From: BQWY01 sp046351095
Lineage (GTDB): Bacteria > Nitrospirota > Nitrospiria > Nitrospirales > Nitrospiraceae
NCBI GenBank assembly: GCA_046351095.1
Contig: JAXLZC010000001.1
Location: 2,046,001-2,110,000, forward strand
Direction of reading: 5' to 3'
Length of the DNA stretch: 64,000 nucleotides
Within the stretch, counting starts at the first letter, position 1, and the number at the start of each line of letters is the position of its first letter. A program made the translations under genes and the position numbers. Below the pieces are notes generated by a model. It was not told the origin of the DNA, did not search any database, and saw only the letters and a program-made list of their open reading frames with translations. Of this stretch, positions 16,957 through 25,981 are shown piece by piece.

Positions 16957-18645
16957 CTAGCCGGGAGACGGAGCAGGCTTCTTGAGTAAGAAGCGGTCGG
17001 TAACAAACTGCTGGAGAATCGTGAGGGTATTATTCGTGAGCCAATACAGCACAAGCCCAGCCGGAAATGTCAGGAACAAGAACGTCATCATGACCGGCAG
17101 AATCAACATGACCTTCGCCTGCATTGGATCCATCGTCGTCGGCATGATCTTCTGCTGAATGACCATTGTTGCGCCCATCACGATCGGCAACACATACCAG
17201 GGATCGGGCACCGACAGGTCGCGGACCCAGAGCAGGAACGGCGCCTGCCGCAATTCGATCGTCATATAGAGGACATTGAAGAGCGCGACGAATACCGGCA
17301 TCTGCAGCAACATCGGCAAGCAGCCGCCCACCGGATTCACCTTGTGATCGCGGTAGAGCTTAATCAGCTCCTTGTTCAACCGATCCCGATCGTCCTTATA
17401 CTTTTCCTGAATCGCCAGCACCTTCGGCTGGATGAGTTGCATGTCCTTCATGGACTTGTAACTCTTGTATTGGAGCGGGGAGAACAGGAGCTTCAGCGCG
17501 ACCGTCACAAGAATGATGGAGATCCCGTAGTTATGCGTCACATCGTTGATGGTCCGCAGCACCGCAAACAACGGCTTTGCCACCATTTTGACGATGCCCC
17601 AACTACCATAAATGAACCAGCCGAAGTCGATCGTATCTTCCAGCCCCAGATTCATGGCGCGAAGACTGTCGTACTCCTTCGGCCCCGCATACAGCTGCAG
17701 CTCGATCGGCGCCCCCCCAGCAGGCAACGGCGTCCGCACGGCGGTCGAAACCACCTTATCCAGCTCCTTCTTCACCAGCACCGAGGTGGCCTGGCGAGGA
17801 ATGATCACGCTCATAAAATACTTATCCTGCAGGGCCGCCCACTTCACCGCACCGGAACGTTCGTTCTCTGTCGACGGCGTATCCTTCTCGACCTTCTCGT
17901 CGACCAACGACGCCGGTCCGATCAGCCCGATAAACCCTTCCCCCCATTCCACGACTCCAAAGTTTGCACCAAGGCCCACGTCGACCGGCCCCGAGACACC
18001 CTCTAGCCGCACGGCAATATCGACAAGGTAACTGTCGTGGTGGAAGGTGAGTGACTTTTCAGCGCCAACCCCGGTCGCCTCATTCTTATAACGAAGCGTC
18101 AGACGACCGGACGGATGGGCGGCATCAAGCGTCGTGAAATCTTGCTCGACCTGATACAGGCCCTCTTGAAGCTCCTTCGTCACGGCGGCATCCGCCACAC
18201 GTAACGACAGCGGGCCAGGAAATTGCGCGACCTTATAGACCAACTGAACAGGCACCCCACTGTCAACCTGCGTGCTAAACCGCTTGAGCTCCCAACTCTT
18301 GATGACGCCGCCTTTGGTGCCGAGCTGCGCGCTCACCAACTGCGTGTCTACGTGAACCGACTGATCGCTCGCAGCCGAACTAGCTGCGCCCGTCGACCCA
18401 GAGGTAGAAGGCGTCACGCTTCCCGCAGATGCACCGGCGGCAGGAGTCGAAGCGGGAGCCGAGGCTCGACTGTCAGCCGTTGCAGTCGATGGCGAAGACG
18501 CCAGCGACGTGGTGTTGCGGGCAGACTCCTCCACAGGCGTCGTGGGCATCCACCCCATCTCCTTCATCAAATAGTCGTACCCGATGATGATCAGGAGCGA
18601 AAGCACCAAGAAGGCAATGACGCGCTTATCCATGGGAGCCGCCAC
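16957..18645 (-). CDS. yidC: Membrane protein insertase YidC
   Basis: Inserts and folds inner-membrane proteins, alone or with Sec. The N-terminal membrane anchor (about residues 8-28) is followed by a Ser/Ala/Thr-rich linker, a large periplasmic beta-domain as in Gram-negative YidC, and five C-terminal membrane segments with KSMKDMQLIQPK and NPVGGCLPMLLQMPVFVALF, the family core. 562 residues. The start is either GTG 18645 or, giving the more usual MDKRV N-terminus, ATG 18633; both overlap the end of yidD. Confidence 0.95.
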   Translation of the reverse strand: MAAPMDKRVIAFLVLSLLIIIGYDYLMKEMGWMPTTPVEESARNTTSLASSPSTATADSRASAPASTPAAGASAGSVTPSTSGSTGAASSAASDQSVHVDTQLVSAQLGTKGGVIKSWELKRFSTQVDSGVPVQLVYKVAQFPGPLSLRVADAAVTKELQEGLYQVEQDFTTLDAAHPSGRLTLRYKNEATGVGAEKSLTFHHDSYLVDIAVRLEGVSGPVDVGLGANFGVVEWGEGFIGLIGPASLVDEKVEKDTPSTENERSGAVKWAALQDKYFMSVIIPRQATSVLVKKELDKVVSTAVRTPLPAGGAPIELQLYAGPKEYDSLRAMNLGLEDTIDFGWFIYGSWGIVKMVAKPLFAVLRTINDVTHNYGISIILVTVALKLLFSPLQYKSYKSMKDMQLIQPKVLAIQEKYKDDRDRLNKELIKLYRDHKVNPVGGCLPMLLQMPVFVALFNVLYMTIELRQAPFLLWVRDLSVPDPWYVLPIVMGATMVIQQKIMPTTMDPMQAKVMLILPVMMTFLFLTFPAGLVLYWLTNNTLTILQQFVTDRFLLKKPAPSPG

Positions 18646-18991
18646 GCTTCACGGGATTGTGACTGAGATGGAGGCGCTGAGGGAGCAGATTGGCGCAGGC
18701 ATACATGCCCTTAGTCCACCAGCGTGAAACGCCCGCAAACAGGAACCGAGCGGGAGGCACAGGATCTTCTCCTCCAGCATGGAATGGATGGCACTTGGTC
18801 AAGCGCACCACGGTCAAGACGACGCCGAGCAGCGCCCCGTGCGTTTCAATAGCTTCAATGCTGTACCGAGAGCAGGTCGGATGGAACCGACAACAGGGAC
18901 CAAGCCACGGCGAGACGACGAGCCGATACAGACGGATCGGAGCAGTGACCAAGGCCGACCACAGTCCTTTACGCACGCAGCAGGCCCTCAC
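18626..18991 (-). CDS. yidD: Membrane protein insertion efficiency factor YidD
   Basis: Small membrane-associated helper thought to assist YidC-mediated insertion. The family block RLVVSPWLGPCCRFHPTCSRYS is at about residues 24-45 with its cysteines intact, followed by AIETHG and KCHPFHAGG. 121 residues, slightly long for the family because of the C-terminal tail. It overlaps rnpA upstream by 23 bases and yidC downstream, the usual compact rnpA-yidD-yidC order. Confidence 0.93.
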   Translation of the reverse strand: MRACCVRKGLWSALVTAPIRLYRLVVSPWLGPCCRFHPTCSRYSIEAIETHGALLGVVLTVVRLTKCHPFHAGGEDPVPPARFLFAGVSRWWTKGMYACANLLPQRLHLSHNPVKRGGSHG

Positions 18992-19322
18992 GGGTCAACG
19001 CACCTTCCCAAAGAGCGGTCAGCGCAGGATAGGGCTGGGACAGCATGGGCACCTTTGGAAACACCAGCACATGAAACTGTGGTTGCAGCCGCGACTCGAC
19101 GGCCCGGGCTAGGGCACGTACACGCCGCTTCGCACGATTGCGACTGGTCGCCGGCCCAAACTTCCGCCCGACGATGACCGCAATCTGCGTCCCGCCGTCC
19201 GAACCCGGCGCCACCACCATATTAAATTGCGGAAGCGACACCCGCCGCCGACTCCGCTTGGCTCGTTCGATGTCGGCGCTTCGTCGGAGGAACAGCGTCG
19301 CATCGGAACCGGTACGCGACAT
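18969..19322 (-). CDS. rnpA: Ribonuclease P protein component
   Basis: Protein cofactor of the RNase P ribozyme that matures tRNA 5' ends. The diagnostic RNRAKRRVR motif follows IAVIVGRKFGPATS; basic N-terminal ADIERAKRSRRRVS precedes it. The ATG at 19322 gives 117 residues, the normal size, and has AGAGG about seven bases upstream; a longer frame to 19412 is less likely. Sequence is divergent outside the RNR box, but the position between rpmH and yidD settles the call. Confidence 0.88.
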   Translation of the reverse strand: MSRTGSDATLFLRRSADIERAKRSRRRVSLPQFNMVVAPGSDGGTQIAVIVGRKFGPATSRNRAKRRVRALARAVESRLQPQFHVLVFPKVPMLSQPYPALTALWEGALTREGLLRA

Positions 19323-19520
19323 GCCCAGCCTCTTCTTGCAACATCGACGGATCGGGTGTCGCCTGTGCGCACACACATCGGCCTGACGACAGGGCACAGG
19401 GCCCTGCGACATTGGCAGAACCTGTCCGCCGGAATTCGACCGAGAGGATGGAGTTACGGAGTCTGGAAAGATGGCGAGGTCGCGCCAGCTCGGCCAACCA
19501 ACATCGGCATACGCAGCAGA

Positions 19521-19658
19521 TCAGACACTCAACCGCGCACGACCCTTTGCACGACGGCGCGCCAACACCTTGCGCCCGCCCTTCGTGCTCATCCGCTTGC
19601 GGAATCCGTGCTCGCGCTTCCGCTTCAGGTTTGACGGCTGCTGATAGGTAAACGACAT
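19521..19658 (-). CDS. rpmH: 50S ribosomal protein L34
   Basis: 45-residue basic ribosomal protein. The translation starts MSFTYQQPSNLKRKREHGF and continues with FRKRMSTKGGRKVLARRRAKGRARLSV, the canonical bL34 pattern. An AAGGAG site lies upstream of the ATG. First gene of the rpmH-rnpA-yidD-yidC-mnmE-mnmG-rsmG-parAB series. Confidence 0.97.
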   Translation of the reverse strand: MSFTYQQPSNLKRKREHGFRKRMSTKGGRKVLARRRAKGRARLSV

Positions 19659-19703
19659 GAGAATGACTCCTTCACAACACGACCTGGGGCGATGAAGGGG
19701 GTG

Positions 19704-19732
19704 ATTATAGGTACCGTCCCCACCCCTGTCAA
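19704..19732 (-). promoter_or_regulatory. Consensus sigma-70 promoter of rpmH
   Basis: Minus-strand TTGACA (19732-19727), 17-base spacer, TATAAT (19709-19704): both boxes and the spacing match the housekeeping consensus exactly. The predicted transcription start is near 19697, about 40 bases before the rpmH ATG. Confidence 0.9.
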
Positions 19733-20085
19733 TGAACCGACATCAACGGTGCCCGACCCGATCGCCCCCCGCGCGCACGTCGGCAGCCCATTTTTTGAGC
19801 TTCCCACGAGCACTGCCCGAGCGCATGTCCGGATAAAATGAGACTGCCCCTTCATGCTGCATTTGGGGCAGAAATGCCCAGATTCCGGACTAATACGCCC
19901 CAGACTTTTTCCTATGATCACGGAAAATCTCTTTTTGCTCGTCACATTACACGGAAATTCAATACGATAAAGCGTTCTGTGCTGGCGCGAGGCTTGCAAT
20001 ATACAAGATGGTTTCTGACTACCAGCCGAACATATCCGGCCGGTAGTCCGCAGTACACTCCGAGCAGAGAGCAGGAAAGGGTCGT
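19733..20085. other. Divergent intergenic region beside rpmH; no dnaA or DnaA boxes seen
   Basis: About 350 bases between the rpmH promoter and the next plus-strand gene. In many bacteria dnaA and oriC lie here. I find neither a dnaA gene nor a clear TTATNCACA-type box cluster. It holds a perfect 7-base inverted repeat, CTGCCCC at 19844-19850 and GGGGCAG at 19865-19871. The latter half could instead pair in GGGCA-GAAA-TGCCC, two mutually exclusive hairpins of unknown role. The right part is A+T-rich. Confidence 0.5.
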
Positions 20086-20328
20086 ATGGCTCCCGTATCC
20101 ACGATAAAAAAGTCCTTGGTTCTAGCACTCGGTTCGCTCTTTTTGACCGGCACGTTGGCCGTCGCACAAGAGACCATGCCGACCGTCCCGCCGGGTGCCG
20201 CGCCTGGGATCGGCAACGAACCGGCCCAACAGTCCGGGGCAGCGACGTCCTCGAAGTCCAAAAAGCAGGTCAAGAAAAAGCGCCACGGCAAAAAAGCGAA
20301 GAAGCGAGCCCGCAGTCATCGACCGTAG
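20086..20328 (+). CDS. Small secreted basic protein, unknown
   Basis: 80 residues. A signal peptide is evident at 1-28 (Lys-Lys, then LVLALGSLFLTGTLAVAQ, cleavage after AVA-Q). The mature part is Pro/Gly/Ala-rich and then strongly basic (KKQVKKKRHGKKAKKRARSHRP), a tail that could bind nucleic acid, lipopolysaccharide or peptidoglycan. AGGAAAGGG precedes the ATG. No family recognised. It heads a run of envelope genes on the plus strand. Confidence 0.7.
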   Translation: MAPVSTIKKSLVLALGSLFLTGTLAVAQETMPTVPPGAAPGIGNEPAQQSGAATSSKSKKQVKKKRHGKKAKKRARSHRP

Positions 20329-20358
20329 CAGGAGAAATCTTTTTACCAGGATTTTGGC

Positions 20359-20979
20359 ATGAACACGCCAGGCCTGACATCGCTCCTTATCGGTCTAGTC
20401 GCCCTAACCGTCACGGCATGCTCCGAGCGCCCGACGGACCACATTGCGGCTGCAGTGGAAGCCGTCGCGCAAGCAAAGGCCGGCGCCGCGGCGTTTTACG
20501 CTGCGGAGGACCTCCGTCGACTCGAAACGCAAGTCGCCACCCTGTCCGCCAGCGCCTCCGCGCATGACGCGCAACTCTTTTGGCTGCGCGACTATTCCAG
20601 CATCGACCGCTTGGCGCAGTCGCTCACCAAGGCAGCGATTCGCTTGGAACAGGACGCCGAAGAAAAACGCGCCGCGGCGAAGGCCGAAGCCGAAACCGCC
20701 GTCGACGAAGCGCGGGCCGCGTTTTCGCAATCGCAGGCGTTGATCGCCCGCTTGAATACCGACCGTCGCCTGCCGCTGATTCGCCGCCAGGCTGCCGACA
20801 TTCCCGCATTGGCCATGTCCCTGGTAGCGGCGCAACAGGCTCTTGACCGAGAAGATTACTTAGCCGCGGAAACCCGCGCACGCGCGATCTTGGCGCAGGT
20901 GGAAACGGCAACCGGCCACCTGCAGTCGGTGGTCGCACGACTGGATGACCGGGCAGGAACCCGCGTCGCCCACAACTAA
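20359..20979 (+). CDS. Lipoprotein with helical DUF4398-like domain
   Basis: 206 residues. Lipoprotein signal ending VTAC, so Cys21 would be acylated. The mature part is alanine-rich and almost entirely helical (QAKAGAAAFYAAEDL, EEKRAAAKAEAETAVDEARAAF), resembling periplasmic coiled-coil lipoproteins of the DUF4398 kind. It is followed after 18 bases by a second envelope lipoprotein with a similar helical region, so the two may act together at the cell wall. Function unknown. Confidence 0.7.
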   Translation: MNTPGLTSLLIGLVALTVTACSERPTDHIAAAVEAVAQAKAGAAAFYAAEDLRRLETQVATLSASASAHDAQLFWLRDYSSIDRLAQSLTKAAIRLEQDAEEKRAAAKAEAETAVDEARAAFSQSQALIARLNTDRRLPLIRRQAADIPALAMSLVAAQQALDREDYLAAETRARAILAQVETATGHLQSVVARLDDRAGTRVAHN

Positions 20980-20997
20980 CTCCATGCTGTCCGTCAC

Positions 20998-22194
20998 GTG
21001 GATCCGAGCACTTGCTTAAGACGCGCTCCTGAGACCTCGCCGCCCGCTCGGCGCACACTCGCTCCACGTCCTGTTTTGCTCCGCTCCTTCGCCGCACTGA
21101 TACTCCTCTTCGCCGCCGGCTGTTTGCAGACACCTCCGCCGGAACTGGTGCAGGATGTCGAAGCGCTTGACCACGAACTCCACGAAATCGGCGTCGCGGA
21201 ATTTGCGCCCGACGAATACAACGAATTTCTCGAACATTGGGTGGCGTTAAAAACCCGCCTGGAGGAAGAAGACGATCTCATCCGCCTGCCGTGGGAACCC
21301 AATCGTATGGCGAACGAAGTGGCACGCGTCGCCGACCACGCGCGGAAAACGTTGTCGCTGACGAAAGAACGTCGCGAGGCACAACGTACCGCCGCCTCCG
21401 CACAACTCGACATCGCGAACGAACGCCTCGCCGCCCTCAAGCATCACGTCGATGCGATCGGCGGTCACGCCGTCATTGGGCAACAGTTGCTCGAAGCGGA
21501 GATGTTGGTACAGCAGGCCAAGAGTTATTACGACCATGCGCGCTACACGCGGGCACAGGAACAGGCGCACGTCGTCACACAATCGCTGGGCGTACAAACG
21601 GTCAAGCTGACGCGCGAACTCAGCCGATACGCCGACGAGGAAAAAGTCGCGGCCTGGCAAGCCATGGCGCAGCACACGGTCGAATGGTCGCGCCGCGCCA
21701 AAGCCTATGCCATCGTCGTCGATAAATCCGCGCGCAACCTGCAACTGTATCGCAACGGCAAACCGATGACGTCGATTCCCATTCGCCTCGGGGCCGACGG
21801 CGTGCTGGAAAAACGGTTGCCCGGCGACGGCGCGACACCGGAGGGCTACTACCATATCGTGCAGAAACGCGGCCCCGAGCGCACGACACTTCACCGCGCA
21901 CTCGTGCTGGATTACCCCAACGGCGAAGATCGACGCAGCTTCGGCCTCTCGCGCCCGCTTAATACGCGCCGCGCCAAAGAAGACACCGCCACGATGGTTG
22001 CGATCCATGGAGAAGACGATGGCGGGCTACACCAAGCGCTCGGCAGTTTGATTGTCGATAACCTGCAGATCGACGCCCTCTATCGCGACATCGAGACGGG
22101 CACGCCGGTCACGATCGTCGGGGCGCTCGACAGCGACAATCCTGTGTCACGAGTCCTCCCCGAGTTAGCCGAGTTCGCCGCCGACGTCGAATAA
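20998..22194 (+). CDS. L,D-transpeptidase-like (YkuD) lipoprotein, probably inactive
   Basis: 398 residues. A lipobox FAAGC (Cys42) follows a hydrophobic stretch; residues 50-230 are helical. Residues about 237-375 resemble the YkuD domain of L,D-transpeptidases (AIVVDKSARNLQLYRNGK, GDGATPEGYYHI, MVAIHGED). Active enzymes carry SHGC near the end of this domain; here the aligned segment reads ALGS (codon for the serine at 22045-22047), so the catalytic cysteine seems replaced. It may therefore bind rather than cross-link peptidoglycan. The GTG start at 20998 is uncertain; a TTG at 21076 is an alternative. Confidence 0.72.
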   Translation: MDPSTCLRRAPETSPPARRTLAPRPVLLRSFAALILLFAAGCLQTPPPELVQDVEALDHELHEIGVAEFAPDEYNEFLEHWVALKTRLEEEDDLIRLPWEPNRMANEVARVADHARKTLSLTKERREAQRTAASAQLDIANERLAALKHHVDAIGGHAVIGQQLLEAEMLVQQAKSYYDHARYTRAQEQAHVVTQSLGVQTVKLTRELSRYADEEKVAAWQAMAQHTVEWSRRAKAYAIVVDKSARNLQLYRNGKPMTSIPIRLGADGVLEKRLPGDGATPEGYYHIVQKRGPERTTLHRALVLDYPNGEDRRSFGLSRPLNTRRAKEDTATMVAIHGEDDGGLHQALGSLIVDNLQIDALYRDIETGTPVTIVGALDSDNPVSRVLPELAEFAADVE

Positions 22195-22352
22195 GTCCTC
22201 GCGCGACACACGCCTCGCACCTCTGTACCCCGTTCGTTCCGATACCGCACACACCACACATGGCACGCGTCCGCGCGTTGCCTTTTGCGTGTCACCTACC
22301 TAAGATACTTTTTGTTTCGTCCGCTCCACACCATCGAGATCGGCGGTATTGC

Positions 22353-24077
22353 ATGGCCTCGTCCCATCATCTCGTCGCGCACCTCGGCACACTCGCTCCT
22401 GTCGTGGAGCAGGCACTTCAACAACTCCGAGACCAACGGGTCGTCGCCCGACTGTGGGAACGCGACCATCGCCTGTGGAAACCGGAGCCGACGGAAATCG
22501 CCAATCGGCTCGGCTGGCTGACGCTCGTCGAACAACCAGTACTCGATCAATCACAGCTCAACGCGCTTCGTGCACACGTCCGACAAGAACGTATCCGCGA
22601 TGTGGTCCTCCTCGGCATGGGCGGCAGCAGCTTAGGACCAGAGGTCCTTCGCCTCACCTTCGGATCGCGCGCAGGCGCACCACGTCTCTGGGTCCTCGAT
22701 ACCACCGTCCCGGCCACCGTCCGCGCCGTCTCGCGCGCCATTCGTCCGGCCAAAACATTGTTCCTCGTCGCCAGTAAATCCGGCGGCACGATCGAGGTCA
22801 TGTCGCTGCTGGCGCACTTCGAAGCTCTCATACGCTCGACCAAGGGCAATCGCGGCGGCGCACAGTTCGTCGCCATCACCGACCCCGACACGGGCCTGGC
22901 CGACCTGGCGCGCGAGAAGGGATTTCTGCGTACGTTCGTCAATCCGCCGGATATCGGCGGACGCTATTCCGTCCTGTCGTATTTCGGCATGGTGCCCGCC
23001 GCGTTGATCGGGATCGATGCGCTGCGGCTCAGCGCACGCGCCGGCGAGATGGGATTGGCCTGTCGAGAAACCGAACAACTGGAGCACAATCCCGGTGCGT
23101 ACCTCGGCGCCGTCCTCGGGGCACTCGCGCGCGCGCGCCGAGACAAGGTCACGTTGCTGACCTCGCCCGCAATCCGCTCGTACGGTCTGTGGGCGGAGCA
23201 GTTGCTCGCGGAAAGCACGGGAAAAGAAGGCACCGGTCTGATCCCTGTTGCGCAGGAACCGCCGGTCGCGCCGCGGCTCTACGGATCCGATCGCGTGTTC
23301 GTCAGTTTGCGACTGAAGGGTGACGCGAATACGGCGTTCGATCGGCAGGTCGCACAACTCCGCGCGAGCGGCCACCCGTTGATCGAGCTAACGATGCGCG
23401 ACCGTTACGACCTGGGCGCTGAATTTTTCCGATGGGAGTTTGCGACGGCCGTCGCCGGACATCTGTTACGGATCCATCCGTTCGACCAACCGAATGTGCA
23501 GGAGAGCAAGGACAACACCGGGCGTATTCTCACCGACAGACAAACAACCGGCCGCCTTCCGGATGTCGACGCGGTCACACCAAAGCAGGCACTTCCGCGA
23601 CTGCTCGCCGACTGTCCGCCCGGGTCGTACCTTGCGATCCTGGCGTATCTCCATCCGACGAAACAAACGGACGCGGCGATCCGCCGATTGCGGGCGCAGC
23701 TCGTGACGCACCTGCACCTCGCGACAACAGCCGGCTACGGTCCGCGGTACCTGCATTCCACCGGCCAAGCACATAAGGGTGGACCAGCCACCGGCTATTT
23801 CCTTCAATTGGTCGAGTCGCCGAAACCGGACGTGCCGATTCCTGGAAAACCGTTCACGTTCGGCACACTCGCACGCGCGCAAGCGATCGGCGACATGCAG
23901 GCATTCACCTCGCGCACGCGACCCATCGTGCAGGTGCAGGTCGGTGCCTCGCCGACTGCGGCCTTCCACGCAATGGAACAGTCGATCCGAGCATTCACCA
24001 AAAGCCCGGCCACACGCACTGCGACACCGTCCCGCGCATCCCGCTCCACCCGCAAGGCCAAGGCATCCCGTCGATAG
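22353..24077 (+). CDS. pgi: Glucose-6-phosphate isomerase
   Basis: Interconverts glucose-6-phosphate and fructose-6-phosphate. GMGGSSLGPEVL and SKSGGTIEV are the sugar-isomerase phosphate-binding motifs; ESTGKEGTGLIPV carries the expected catalytic glutamate and HPFDQPNVQESK the family signature region. The N-terminus (VARLWERDHRLW, NRLGWL) looks like the isomerase half of fused transaldolase-isomerase proteins, but no transaldolase is attached. 574 residues from ATG 22353; an upstream frame to 22260 is unlikely. A basic Ser/Thr/Arg tail of about 25 residues ends the protein. Confidence 0.9.
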   Translation: MASSHHLVAHLGTLAPVVEQALQQLRDQRVVARLWERDHRLWKPEPTEIANRLGWLTLVEQPVLDQSQLNALRAHVRQERIRDVVLLGMGGSSLGPEVLRLTFGSRAGAPRLWVLDTTVPATVRAVSRAIRPAKTLFLVASKSGGTIEVMSLLAHFEALIRSTKGNRGGAQFVAITDPDTGLADLAREKGFLRTFVNPPDIGGRYSVLSYFGMVPAALIGIDALRLSARAGEMGLACRETEQLEHNPGAYLGAVLGALARARRDKVTLLTSPAIRSYGLWAEQLLAESTGKEGTGLIPVAQEPPVAPRLYGSDRVFVSLRLKGDANTAFDRQVAQLRASGHPLIELTMRDRYDLGAEFFRWEFATAVAGHLLRIHPFDQPNVQESKDNTGRILTDRQTTGRLPDVDAVTPKQALPRLLADCPPGSYLAILAYLHPTKQTDAAIRRLRAQLVTHLHLATTAGYGPRYLHSTGQAHKGGPATGYFLQLVESPKPDVPIPGKPFTFGTLARAQAIGDMQAFTSRTRPIVQVQVGASPTAAFHAMEQSIRAFTKSPATRTATPSRASRSTRKAKASRR

Positions 24078-24080
24078 TCC

Positions 24081-24857
24081 ATGTCGCGCGCGCCGGAAAT
24101 CCACGTGCTGCCAGATGAGACTGCCGTCGCGACGGAGATCGCCGACTTTCTCGCCTGGTCCTGCGCCGACACACTCACACGCCGCCCGCTGTTTCACCTG
24201 GTGCTCTCCGGCGGATCGACCCCCAAGGCACTCTTCCACGTACTCGCCTCTCCGGCCTGGCGAACAAAACTCGATTGGTCACGTGTCCGTGTGTATTTCG
24301 CCGACGAACGCGCCGTGCCGCTCGACCATGCAGACAGCAACTACGGCGCCGCGCGCGCCGCGTTGTTCGCCCCTCTGAATCTTCCCGACGCTCACATCTC
24401 TCGCATTCAGGGCGAGCGTCCTGCGGCGGACGCCGCTCACGACTACGAACAGATGATCCGCAAGAACCTACAGGACGGGAGCTCGAACGACCTCGCCTTC
24501 GACGTCATTTTGCTCGGCATAGGCAACGACGGTCACACCGCCTCACTCTTTCCCGGTGGCGCTGAGCTGGACGAACGCACACGCCTCGTGGTGGAGAGCG
24601 CCTCGCCGTCCGGCATCCGCTCGCGTATCACGATGACGTACCCGTTGCTCAATCGTGGGCGTGTCGTCCTCTTCCATGTCGTCGGTGTGTCGAAAGCGGC
24701 GATGGTCCAGCGTGTGATTGATCTCGCCGGCGGGGCACCACCGGTCCCGGCCGCGCGCATCGCTCCCACCAACGGACGCCTCCTGTGGTATCTTGACGAA
24801 CCGGCGGCGGCGCAGCTTGCCGCCACACGCCGACAACGTCCATCGGACGAAGCCTAA
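24081..24857 (+). CDS. pgl: 6-phosphogluconolactonase
   Basis: Hydrolyses 6-phosphogluconolactone in the oxidative pentose phosphate pathway. LSGGSTPKALF, VRVYFADERAVPLDHADSNY and LGIGNDGHTASLFPG are the three conserved blocks of the Pgl/glucosamine-6-phosphate isomerase superfamily. 258 residues. It starts three bases after the pgi stop. Glucose-6-phosphate dehydrogenase and 6-phosphogluconate dehydrogenase are not in the window. Confidence 0.92.
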   Translation: MSRAPEIHVLPDETAVATEIADFLAWSCADTLTRRPLFHLVLSGGSTPKALFHVLASPAWRTKLDWSRVRVYFADERAVPLDHADSNYGAARAALFAPLNLPDAHISRIQGERPAADAAHDYEQMIRKNLQDGSSNDLAFDVILLGIGNDGHTASLFPGGAELDERTRLVVESASPSGIRSRITMTYPLLNRGRVVLFHVVGVSKAAMVQRVIDLAGGAPPVPAARIAPTNGRLLWYLDEPAAAQLAATRRQRPSDEA

Positions 24858-24886
24858 TCGAAGACCGAAACGGAGGAACTGATCTC

Positions 24887-25981
24887 GTGGCGATGATTTT
24901 GGCCGGAGACATCGGAGGCACAAAAACCAACCTCGCGCTCTACGACTGGCGCGACGGCCGCGTGGAGCCGATCCGAACGGATACGTTTTACAGCGCCGAC
25001 TATGCGCGGTTGGAAGACGTGATCGCGGAATTTTTGGACCCGCCGCAGCCCGAGCCCATCGAAGAGACGGAACAGAGCGCAAGCGACGAAAGCGGCAATG
25101 AGCCATCCAAGGATGCACCGGCTGCGGCGGCACCGAAGGAACCGTTGGTCATCGACGCCGCCTGCTTCGGCGTGGCCGGCCCCGTCATCGACAATCGCTG
25201 CCAAACGACGAACTTGCCCTGGGTGATTTCCGGCGCCGACTTGGCCACCACCTTTAAGATCCCACATGTGCGCTTGCTGAACGACTTGGAAGCCACCGCA
25301 CACGGCCTCCTGTTGCTGCGCACCGACGAAATCGTCACGCTCAACGCGGGCACGCCGCCGAAGTCGCGCCGCTGCCTCGCCTTGATCGCCGCCGGCACCG
25401 GACTCGGCGAAGCAATCCTCGTGTGGACGGGCCAGCGGTATCAACCCTTCGCCTCCGAAGGCGGCCATTGCGATTTCGCGCCGAACAGCGATCTGGAGAT
25501 CGAACTCCTGCGCTACCTCCGCGGCCAATTCGTCCACGTCAGTTACGAACGAGTCGTCTCCGGCCCCGGCCTAATGACGATCTATGAATTTTTGCGCGAT
25601 ACGAAAAAAAACGAGCCGACGTGGTTGGCGGAAAAAATCCGCGCGGGAGACGGCCCCGCCGTCATTTCCGAAGCCGGCCTCACCGGGCAAGCGGACATTG
25701 CCAAGCAGGCGCTGGAGTTATTCGCGAGTATCTATGGCGCGGAAGCGGGCAACCTCGCGCTCAAAGCGATGTCGCTCGACGGCATTTATCTGGGCGGCGG
25801 AATCGCACCGAAACTCTTGAAGAAACTCCAGGACGGCACGTTCATGCGCGGCTTCACCAATAAAGGACGGTACAAACGACTGATGAGTTCCATTCCCGTG
25901 CGTGTCATCACGAATCAACACACCGCATTACTCGGAGCCGCGTCGATGGCCTCCCAACTCGCGCGAGGCGCCACGACATGA
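24887..25981 (+). CDS. glk: Glucokinase with an acidic insertion
   Basis: Phosphorylates glucose with ATP. Phosphate-binding GDIGGTKTNLAL at residues 7-18, GVAGPV at 95-100, and LNDLEATA at 131-138 with D133 as catalytic base. Residues 52-86 are a low-complexity Pro/Glu/Ser/Ala stretch (PPQPEPIEETEQSASDES and on) not expected in bacterial Glk; it enlarges the protein to 364 residues from the usual 320-330. A GGAGG site precedes the GTG at 24887. The stop overlaps rpiA in an ATGA. Confidence 0.9.
   Translation: MAMILAGDIGGTKTNLALYDWRDGRVEPIRTDTFYSADYARLEDVIAEFLDPPQPEPIEETEQSASDESGNEPSKDAPAAAAPKEPLVIDAACFGVAGPVIDNRCQTTNLPWVISGADLATTFKIPHVRLLNDLEATAHGLLLLRTDEIVTLNAGTPPKSRRCLALIAAGTGLGEAILVWTGQRYQPFASEGGHCDFAPNSDLEIELLRYLRGQFVHVSYERVVSGPGLMTIYEFLRDTKKNEPTWLAEKIRAGDGPAVISEAGLTGQADIAKQALELFASIYGAEAGNLALKAMSLDGIYLGGGIAPKLLKKLQDGTFMRGFTNKGRYKRLMSSIPVRVITNQHTALLGAASMASQLARGATT

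Noticed and set aside
19733..20085. Possible oriC
   Set aside because: No clear DnaA-box cluster and no dnaA; only short inverted repeats. Kept as an open question, not called as an origin.
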